Under the pieces are notes generated by a model. The model was not told the origin of the DNA, made no database searches, and saw nothing but the letters and a program-made list of their open reading frames with translations. The translations under genes and the position numbers were made by a program. Shown one piece after another: positions 54,635 to 64,000 of a stretch of 64,000 nucleotides of DNA. Location: positions 88,386,381 through 88,450,380 of the forward strand of contig CM043957.1 in NCBI GenBank assembly GCA_014529385.2, given 5' to 3'. The DNA comes from Adiantum capillus-veneris. Its lineage: Eukaryota > Streptophyta > Polypodiopsida > Polypodiales > Pteridaceae. Numbering within the stretch: position 1 is the first letter of the stretch; the number at the start of each line of letters is the position of its first letter.

Positions 54635-55255
54635 CTATTGGGAAGCATTGTAAGCATTGACAAGGTTTAGGTTATCCTTTAATTGTATGCCTTGCATCCA
54701 TCTAGCATCTTCAGAAGGATAATTCCTAAACTTAAAAAGATATTTCCGGATAGTCTTACCGTCTCTTAGTGCCTTGTCTTCATGTCGGAGGATTGAATCG
54801 GGCTGCATCACCTCTTCTTGGTCCTCAAACTCCTGTGGGTCTTCAATAGTTGGTTCTTGAGGTGGCTCTCCTTTGTAAGGCTTTAGTAGGCTCACATGAA
54901 AAGCATTGTGTATGAGCCAATGGCTGGGCAACTTGAGTTGATAGGCCATCTCATTGATTGGCCTAAGAATCTGGAAGGGACCATAGTACCTTTTTGCTAA
55001 CTTAGCATAGTACTTTTGGTGTCCTGTGGGATTCTTGCCCGTCGTGTGCCTTAATCGAGCCTTGGGAAATTTGAGTAAGACCCAATCGTTTTCTTTAAAG
55101 TCTTGGGCTCTTTTGTGCTTGTCAGCAGCAACCTTTTGCCTTTGTTGTGAGATAGAGATAGCATCCTTAATCTTTTGGAAACATTCTTGTAGGTCTCGGC
55201 TATACTCATCTGCAGCGAAGATCTTCCCCTGTACCTTAAGTAACAGGGGACTTTT
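54635..55255 (-). pseudogene. chromovirus integrase C-terminus and chromodomain
   Basis: 54949-54635 on the minus strand reads [20 protein letters not shown], the HVFHVSLL-type end of integrase, then [20 protein letters not shown] and [17 protein letters not shown], a chromodomain with the usual aromatic residues. The preceding stretch (55255-54950) still shows [34 protein letters not shown] and [12 protein letters not shown] in shifted frames, so at least one stop and a frameshift lie between it and the integrase core. Confidence 0.85.
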
Positions 55256-56125
55256 TTATCTTCCCTCAATTACCTCAAAAGGTGCTTTTTCTGTGGAAGT
55301 ATGTATAGTGTTATTATAGGCATACTCCACTAAGGGTAAGTACTTCTCCCATTGGGATCTTTGATCTACTTCCATTACATAGGCTTTTAGTAGATCGAGG
55401 ATTGTTAGGTTAGGTATTTCACTTTGGCCATCCGTATGCAGGTGATAGGCCAAAGAGAAGTTTAGTCTTGTTCCTAAATTCTCAAAGAGACCCTTCCAAA
55501 AATTACTGGTCATTCTAGGATCTCTATCTGACACTATGGACATTGGCAAGCCATGGTACTTGAAGATTTGTAAAATGAAGAGGGTTGCCATTTGATGAGC
55601 TTTGATAGTCTTTTTGACAGGTATAAAATGAGCTTGTTTACTGAACATGTCTACTATCATCCATATTCCCGTATTCCCATGGATAGACTTAGGCAATCCA
55701 AAGATAAAATCCATGGATATGCTCTCCCATGGTGAATTAGGGATTGGCAAAGGTTGAAGCAATCCAAGTTGCTTCCCTCTATCAAACCTCGTCTTTTGGC
55801 ATACCACACATTTAGAAACATACTCTTGTATGTTTGCTTTCATGGTAGGCCAATAGAAATATTTTTCAATCCGCTTTAGGGTAGACTGAATCCCTATATG
55901 CCCCGCATAAGGAGGAGCATGAGATTCATACATTACTTTCTCACGGAGTGAGTTAGTAACACATAGTCTATTTCCATAGAGAAGATAACCTTCTTGTAAA
56001 GTAAATGGTTCCTGTTTCTTCCCTAGTGCAAGGGCTGAAATCACATCTCTAAAATCGAGATCAATAGCATACTCATCTATCATAGAAGATAGATCATTGT
56101 CAGTTGCTATGGAAACCGCATTCAC
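55256..56125 (-). pseudogene. chromovirus integrase core
   Basis: A 289-residue open frame. The zinc site is HAPPYAGHIGIQSTLKRIEK, then CVVCQK. Catalytic parts: ISMDFIFGLPKSIHGN (Asp), SIVSDRDPRMTSNFWKGLFE (Asp) and LHTDGQSEIPNLTILDLLKA (Glu retained although the following residues are changed). PLVEYAYNNTIHTSTEKAPF follows. A stop ends the frame at 55256 before the C-terminal domain. The upstream limit at 56125 is an in-frame Met; RNase H sequence lies just above it. Confidence 0.9.
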
Positions 56126-57360
56126 TCTCGGTCGTCTTGAGAGTGCATCGGCTACTTAATTATGCTTGCCAACAATGTGAGCAATATGAAAATGTAATTG
56201 CGAAAGGAAATTTGCCCACCTCATTTGTTTGTCGGAGAGCTTGGTCTGCGTCATAAAGTACTTAAGACTTTGGTGATCCGTTCAAAGAATGAAAGGAGTC
56301 CCCAATAAATAGTGCTTCCATGAATCTAAGGCATGTAGAACTGGGAGGAGTTCCTTTTCATATATGCCTAGAGCTTGCTCAACAGGGTCGAGCCTTCGAC
56401 TTTTATAGCTTATGGTGTGCCCTTCTTGGAGAAAAATAGCTCCAAGGCAATCACCACAAGCATCACATTGGACCTCAAATGGCTTTGAGATATCCGGTAG
56501 TGTAAGCACAGGTTGAGAGATAAGCTTTTCAAAAGCATTGTCCTCCTTGGCAAACCATGTGTACCTAACGTTTTTCTTTGTTAGATCATGTAATGGTCCT
56601 GCTATTAGTGAGAACTTTTCTATGAAGCGTCTATAGTATGAACACATAATTATAAAGCTTCTTAGTTCATGAAGATTCCTTGGTTTAGGCCATCCTTTTA
56701 TTACCTCTAACTTTGATGGATCCATTTGGATGCCATCTTGAGAGATAATGTGACCTAAATACTGAATCTCTTGTAAGAAAAATTCACTTTTGTTTCAATT
56801 AACATAAAGTTTATTCTCTCTTAAAACTTGAAATATTACCTGGAGGTGTTGCTTGTGTTCGTCTAATAAATTAGAGTAGATGATGATATCATCAAAGAAC
56901 ACTCCAATAAATTTTCGGTGAGGCCTGAATAGCTTCTCCATCAAGCGGTTGAATGTGACTGGTGCATTGGTCAAGCCAAAAGGCATGACAATGTATTCGT
57001 AAAGACCAAACATAGTGCAAAATGCGGCCTTTACAATGTCTTGATCAACTATCCTTATTTGATGATAGCCACTTTTTAGGTCAATCCTATTGAAGTAGGT
57101 GGACCCTTGTAGCTTATCAAATAGGTATGCTACCCGTGGAACGGGAAACCTATTCTTGATAGTGATCCTATTAGTGCTCTATAGTCGACACACATACAAT
57201 ATGTGACGTCTTTCTTTTGCACTAATAGCACAGGAGAACAAAATGGAGAGGAGCTAGGCCTAACCATGCCCTTCTCAACTAACTCATGCACTTGCCGCAT
57301 AATCTCCTCTTGTTGAGCTTGAGAAACTCTATAAGGAGGTTTGTTAGGCAGTAAACTTCC
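56126..57360 (-). pseudogene. chromovirus reverse transcriptase and RNase H
   Basis: 57013-56795 has YEYIVMPFGLTNAPVTFNRL and VFFDDIIIYSNLLDEHKQHL, the polymerase site as FFDD. A stop precedes KSEFFLQEIQYLGHIISQDG. 56725-56282 continues with WPKPRNLHELRSFIIMCSYY and the RNase H part FEVQCDACGDCLGAIFLQEG, RRLDPVEQALGIYEKELLPV. After another stop come TDHQSLKYFMTQTKLSDKQM and VADALSRRPR. Above 57013 the fingers region is visible but frameshifted (SSPFCSPVLLVQKKDVTYCM). At least three stops or shifts. Confidence 0.9.
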
Positions 57361-58631
57361 TAGAAGAAGTTCAATTGCATGGTCATCATTGCCTCGTTTA
57401 GGAGGTAGCTCACAAAGGATGTCCTCAATAAAGACACCTTGAAACCCCTTGAGAAAATTGGAGCTTCACCATTGGCCCGTAGGCTAGACCACCATTGTAT
57501 GGCGGACTTTTGAAAGTGCATAGCTACATGGCGTAGCTTAGAGGCCTTCGTGAAGCCCTCATCTCCAAACGCCACATCGAACTGTTGGATAAAGGCCAAG
57601 ACTTTGTCCATAGCACCAAAGGTGCCATCGTAGGTAAGGAAAGAGATTCTCTTCCCTCCCTCTTTGAACTTCTTGAGTTTGGACGACCTCTTCCACGTGG
57701 CATAGGATTTCCTATGGCCTCTTCTTTTTGATCGTTCAAAGGTTGCACCATCACTTTCTTCAGAAGGTGAAGAATTTGAGGAAGATGGAGAAGAGGGTGA
57801 CCTCTTTCTTGCCTTTCTCTTGCCTTGATCTTATTTGCCTTAACCGTCACTTTCATAAGAGGAAGAGGATGAAGAAGATGGAGAAGAGGGTGTCCTCTTT
57901 CTTGCCTTTTTCTTCTCTTGCTTTTTGTCATCCCTCTTTGAATTAGGATGTGGAGAAGTATTTGATGGTCTTCTCCATTTTGAAGGTGATGGAGAGCGTT
58001 TAGCCCTCCGTCTTCGTGGAGCCATCTCCGCCGAGGTGGCAAGAGACTCACTTCTTTCTCGTTCCTTCGGTGGGGGCTCTTGAAATCTCCTTTGAGAAGG
58101 ATATGCGTCATCAAGGAGAAAATTTCTGAGCCCTTCATATGGATCCTCTTCTTCTTCCCGAATGGGAGAGAGGCCTCTTTTGGAAGTCTCACAAGGAGGC
58201 TTCCTAGGTTCTCTCTCGTCATGGTGGGGAGCTTGAAGAATCCCATGAGCACGAAGCTATCGTTGCACTTCACTTTGGAGAGATGGATTGCACATGGCTT
58301 GTTGAAGCCCCGGGGCAGTCACTTTTTAGAATGTGTATGCTATCACGTGAGTTAACCGGAGAGGGTTATTAAAAGATCAAAATGTATACATACAGAGGGG
58401 GGTGGGGGTTTTTTAAATATGCACATAGTGTAAATATAATATGTATATTGAGGTATTATTAATAACCTCTTGAACGCACGTGATATAGGAAGCTTTTGAT
58501 AAGTGACCGCCCCGGGGTTGAAGCCTAGAAACAAGATAGTTAACGATCATCGAGGCATCATTAGTAGCCTGCTCATTAGCAAAATCAAAGTTATCAACAT
58601 TAATTTCACTCTCTTTACTATTGTCAGCCAT
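57360..58631 (-). pseudogene. chromovirus gag, internally deleted and MITE-interrupted
   Basis: Starts MADNSKESEINVDNFDFANE at 58631. A MITE (58318-58517) splits it. It continues as an Arg/Ser/Lys-rich region (RRRRAKRSPSPSKWRR, SSPSSSSSSS) and the gag core ISFLTYDGTFGAMDKVLAFI, HVAMHFQKSAIQWWSSLRAN. Near 57460 it jumps from NGEAP to a sequence that belongs to the polymerase N-terminal region (LPPKRGNDDHAIELL). Gag C-terminus, zinc knuckle and protease are therefore missing. The plus-strand relative keeps the missing gag C-terminus at 61460-62030, which shows the deletion directly. Confidence 0.87.
58318..58517. mobile_element. 200-bp MITE with CCCCGGGG terminal inverted repeats
   Basis: Ends: CCCCGGGGCAGTCACTT on the left, and on the right its complement CCCCGGGGCGGTCACTT (one mismatch in 17). 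Weaker inverted similarity extends about 60 bases (TATCACGTG and GGTTATTA on both sides). Flanked by direct TTGAAG (58312-58317 and 58518-58523). The related plus-strand gag lacks it at the same place, which confirms the insertion. No coding capacity. Confidence 0.88.
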
Positions 58632-59020
58632 TCTAACAACTTTTAGGTGTACTTTGGCACTTCAAGCCCTAGTTGCTACTCCTCTTTACCCCTTTAGAAA
58701 AAGCACTCAAGCTACTGTACCTGTGGCTCGAATACCATTAATTGCAAGGAATAGAAGAGAGGGTCGTTCAACACCAAAACAACACCGGCTCCTTTCAAGA
58801 TTCTAATAGCTCAATAGTGGTTAAGCCGTCGGCAAGTGCTGTAGGACTCCACTATTAAGACCATAGCTCTTGATGGTGTTGCCCCGTTAACTGCACAAAG
58901 GCAAGCACACTGCAAGGCTGAAAAATCCCTATTCTACTTACTTACATGCAATTAATAATACCAACCATTTATAGCTAGCTTGAGGACCTCCCTTCTTCAG
59001 CAAGAAAAGAGAAACCTTGT

Positions 59021-59032
59021 GCTCTGATACCA
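59021..59032 (-). promoter_or_regulatory. primer-binding site of minus-strand chromovirus
   Basis: Minus strand TGGTATCAGAGC adjoining the LTR end. Confidence 0.93.
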
Positions 59033-59033
59033 A

Positions 59034-60806
<1,773 letters not shown>

Positions 60807-62060
60807 ACTCGATGACATATCTCCTTCCCAAAGGAGAACCCAAGTTTCAACGGTAGAGCCCCCACCGAAAGAGCAAGAAAGAAGTGAGTCTCTTGCCACC
60901 TTGGCGGAGATGGCTCCATGAAGATGGTGGGCAAAACGCTCTCCAACACCCCTTAAATGGAGAAGACCATCGCATACTTCTCTACACCATAATTCAAAGA
61001 GGGATGAGAGAAAACAAGAGAAGAAAAAGACGAGAAAGAGGTCACCCTCTTCTCCATCTTCTTCATCCTCTTTCTCTTCTAAACAAAGTGATGGTGTAGA
61101 CAATGAGGAACAAAGGAAGAAAAACGTGAGAAAGAGGTCACCCTCTTCTCCATCCTCATCATACGCTTCCTCTTCTGAAGAAAGTAATGGTGCAGCTCTC
61201 GAACCACCTAAAAGAAGATACAATAGGAAATCCTATGCCGCTTGGAAGAGGTCGTCCAAGCTCAAAAAGTTCAAAGAGGGAGGAAAGAACATCTCTTTCC
61301 TTACCTATGATGGCACCTTTGGTGCTACGGACAAAGTCTTGGCCTTTATCCAACAATTTGATGCGGTGTTTGGAGATGAGGGCTTCACGGAATCCTCTAA
61401 GCTACGTCATGTAGCTATGCATTTTCAAAAGTCTGCCAGGCAATGGTGATCTAGCCTATAGGAAAACGATGAAGCTCCACAAACATGGAAAGCTTTAAGA
61501 GCTTTCATCATGAAGCAGTTTTTGGCTACCGATGCCAAAGACAAAGTACTCACTGAATGGCGAAGCTTGAAACTCTCTCCCTATGAATCTATCCACAAAT
61601 ATATAGACAAGTTTTGGGATTTACATCTCAAAGCAACTGTCTTCAAAAAGATGGATTTTAGAGAGAAAAAACAACAATTTTGTGCGGGTTTAATTGAGGA
61701 TATGGTGGAGTATGTTAACTCCCAAAGGCCACGCACCATATCTGCGGTCATACGCCATACCATTGTGGCTTCACGAATCAACTTCCAACAAGGGGCTAAG
61801 AGAAATCTTAAGCCCGCGGAAAACAAGGACCGTAACGAGCCTAAGGGGAAGGACAATGTCCAAAAGTCTCCCACCCCAAGGCAATGCCAACAACAACAAA
61901 GCTAAGGAGAAGGGAGTTTATAAAGGCAAAAATAATCTCTCTCTTGAAGAGCTAGAGTGTTATCGGAAAGATAACCATTGTTTAATTGCGGGGAGCAAGG
62001 GCATGCCTAACGTGCTTGCCCCCACAAGAATACACATAATGAGTCTCCTAGAGCTACCTT
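60807..62060 (+). pseudogene. gag of plus-strand chromovirus, remainder
   Basis: Resumption of the gag interrupted at 52650. Ser/Lys/Arg-rich region (RKRSPSSPSSSYASSSEESN) leads to the gag core ISFLTYDGTFGATDKVLAFI, HVAMHFQKSARQW, then after two stops KALRAFIMKQFLATDAKDKV and YESIHKYIDKFWDLHLKATV. A zinc-knuckle remnant near 61975-62015 (NCGEQGHA, stop, RACPHK) is frameshifted. Protease and polymerase are absent; the sequence passes into an LTR-like repeat near 62075. The core is longer than in the nested minus-strand member. Confidence 0.88.
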
Positions 62061-62074
62061 GGTCAAAATTTGTA

Positions 62075-62297
62075 CGCTTTGCCGTACGTGTCAAAGCTGG
62101 GAACTTGTCTATACACTGTGTGTGATCCTTGAAAGGCTGCAAACACACAAGTAGAAGAGCCTAGCAAGCTCAAAGGGGCAGGGATGTGTCACTCATCGCT
62201 TAATGCTTCCATCGTGAAGGATCCTGTGCTGCGAAGAAGAAGGAGCCCCCATCGATGCCGCACTCAACCGCTTCACCGCCGTCAATGCTGCTGGAAT

Positions 62298-62354
<57 letters not shown>

Positions 62355-62668
62355 CAATACAGACACACACACCTGTGAGCACACGAAAGAGAATGAGATA
62401 GAGATGGAGCAAGAGAACTGCTTAGCTTCCACCTTAGAGAATGAGGATGTTTAGGTCAAATGGACCTTTTATAAGAGTTTCACCCGTTCACACATGGGCA
62501 CCCACAGTGGCCGATCATTGCAAAACTACTGTAAAAATAAGATAAGTGGTGCACCTCTAATCGGTGATCACCTACACACCTATTGGACCAACAAGCCCGG
62601 TTCATGACTCAATCAAATAGATAATATGCGTTCGTCGAAGGTGATAGGGTGTCCGTGAGGGGTAACAT
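62075..62668 (+). repeat. LTR-like repeat, second copy of the 47.9-kb family
   Basis: Similar to 47860-48418 throughout, including (CT)n (62299-62351), AATGAGGAT-TTTAGGTCAAA and the end GGGTAACA at 62668. No primer site or polypurine tract adjoins it, so it is a solo or truncated LTR. Confidence 0.75.
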
Positions 62669-64000
62669 GCCCCCCTTCGTGATATAGATTTTGTCCTCGG
62701 AAGCTATTGAGATGAAGTACGTTCGTAGAGGTGGAAGAGCATCCGAGATTGAATGTCCTTAGCCTTCTTCAATCACTGCAAAATCAACCACAATTGGCAC
62801 AATAACTCCATTCTTATATACAATTGAAAATCATATGCAGCTGTAGACATACAAATTGATTGGTAACAAAATATTAAACAATTTGTTGGCAATAAACATT
62901 AAATTGTAATATAATGAAATGCATAATCATTTTTAAAGGTAAAAAACTAAACAAGTTTGGGGTCGCTAATTTAACAATCGAAAGGCACTAGAGGTCAACT
63001 ATTAATAGCATGGGCAAGCTTCTCAATTTTCTCTGGTCAATTAAGCTGTTTAATCGCAAGAGCCAAGTATTTTATGTTCGAGGGCTGACTAGAGGCTATA
63101 CATAGAAGACCTTGTAGTTAAGCTATGATAAAAGGAATTGCTCATGAAATCATCGCCTTACTTATTTCCTTTTCTTTGACCCCTCAAAGTCTTTTCACAT
63201 TGATTCAATTTTGATGTGTGTGCTTATTTTGTATGCCTTGGGTTTTTTGCTTTTCAAAGAAAAATGCCCACACTAGGAACCTCTAGGGCTCTAGTACCAT
63301 AGGCGATACATGTGAGTGAAGTACCAAATCAAGCTGGGATTCCTCTTCCAGCTTAAGATTTTACATTGTGGCACTTTTGATTTTTTGTTTGTTCATTTTC
63401 AATATTTTGATTTTGTAACTTTGGGAGGTCATATAACATTGTTACCCTCCCCAAGTCCATCACACTAGTAAACTCCCTTTATAATACTTAAGCTAAAGGT
63501 CAATAGGGACTAAGCCCACTAGAAATCCCTAGTACATTGCACACAATGCTGCCTAAATCGGATTAAGAACCTAAAGTGACCATTGATTATTAGGAAGGAA
63601 TTCCCCATGGTATTAAGAAGAGATTTCTAACTCGTAACTTGGTCAAACTAGCTTAGTTAGACTGCTTGATTCTGAAACCTAGACAAGGGATTATGATAGA
63701 AAATTATATAGAATCTAATGTATAATCTAAGCAAATGTGTGGAATATTGTGCTACCAATCACATATGAAGCAATCATGGATGAAAAACCAAAGACAAGGG
63801 GCAATGCTAATGGTCAAGAAACACCTATTTGTGTTGATGATCGTGCTTGATTTGAAGAGTGAACGAGAGAAAGATTCCATGAAGGTCCAAATCCTAACAA
63901 CGGCAACACGTTCACATACATACTAGAAAACAAAAAGAATACCTCTAGGAGGCACATCAGTGGGAAGAGGCACCAACCCTTATTGAACACAATCAAAAAA
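62669..64000. other. no recognised gene
   Basis: About 1.3 kb, AT-rich, with short chance ORFs only (for example 63735-63926, no known features). Confidence 0.4.

Noticed and set aside
62669-64000. Reverse transcriptase or host gene in the last 1.3 kb
   Set aside because: No conserved motif in any frame; short ORFs only.

Overview
The window looks like nuclear DNA of a land plant. Almost everything recognisable is plant-type LTR retrotransposon (Ty1/copia and several Ty3/gypsy lineages), plus LINEs and one MITE, with long (GT)n, (CT)n and (GA)n microsatellites. No bacterial or viral operon, tRNA, rRNA or CRISPR array was seen. A plant with a large, repeat-rich genome (fern, lycophyte or gymnosperm) would fit, but I cannot name a species. 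At most one or two degenerate, possibly host-derived coding segments are visible (about 12.2-13.0 kb and 41.2-42.5 kb, both minus strand).

Layout. 1-2557: 5' part of a minus-strand copia element (integrase, protease, gag, tRNA-iMet primer site, LTR) inserted in a gypsy relic. 2558-4256: that relic, with an odd order of integrase C-terminus, then an aspartic-protease domain, then a basic ORF, then polypurine tract and LTR. 4946-9876: a long, degenerate, apparently spliced ORF of unknown function with a coiled coil. 10-13 kb: repeats, a minus-strand tRNA-Asp-type primer site, and a spliced gene relic. 13115-23605: a nearly complete Tat-type gypsy element with two RNase H domains and 791-bp LTRs; a 5'-truncated LINE with a 17-bp target duplication sits inside its protease. 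23606-24.7 kb: chromovirus integrase/chromodomain end and LTR start.

25285-30138 and 34631-38964 are two copies of one duplicated segment. Each carries the same minus-strand copia-like element with gag and protease relics but no recognisable integrase core or reverse transcriptase. The second copy is complete (36403-40794, CTATC target duplication). The first copy alone gained a solo LTR and a 222-bp tandem duplication. Between them lies a diverged tandem array (31.7-33.8 kb). 41.2-42.5 kb is a possible minus-strand gene with a SWIM-like cysteine motif, followed by a dense cluster of perfect inverted repeats (42.5-42.9 kb). 43.8-47.2 kb holds a minus-strand LINE fragment and a gypsy gag with three zinc knuckles.

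50707-62060: two members of one chromovirus family nested head-on. The plus-strand member is split in its gag by a minus-strand member (52650-60806), which itself lost gag C-terminus plus protease and carries a 200-bp MITE with CCCCGGGG ends. The last 1.3 kb has no recognisable gene. The parts do not form a pathway; they record successive insertions, and the nesting gives a relative order of events.
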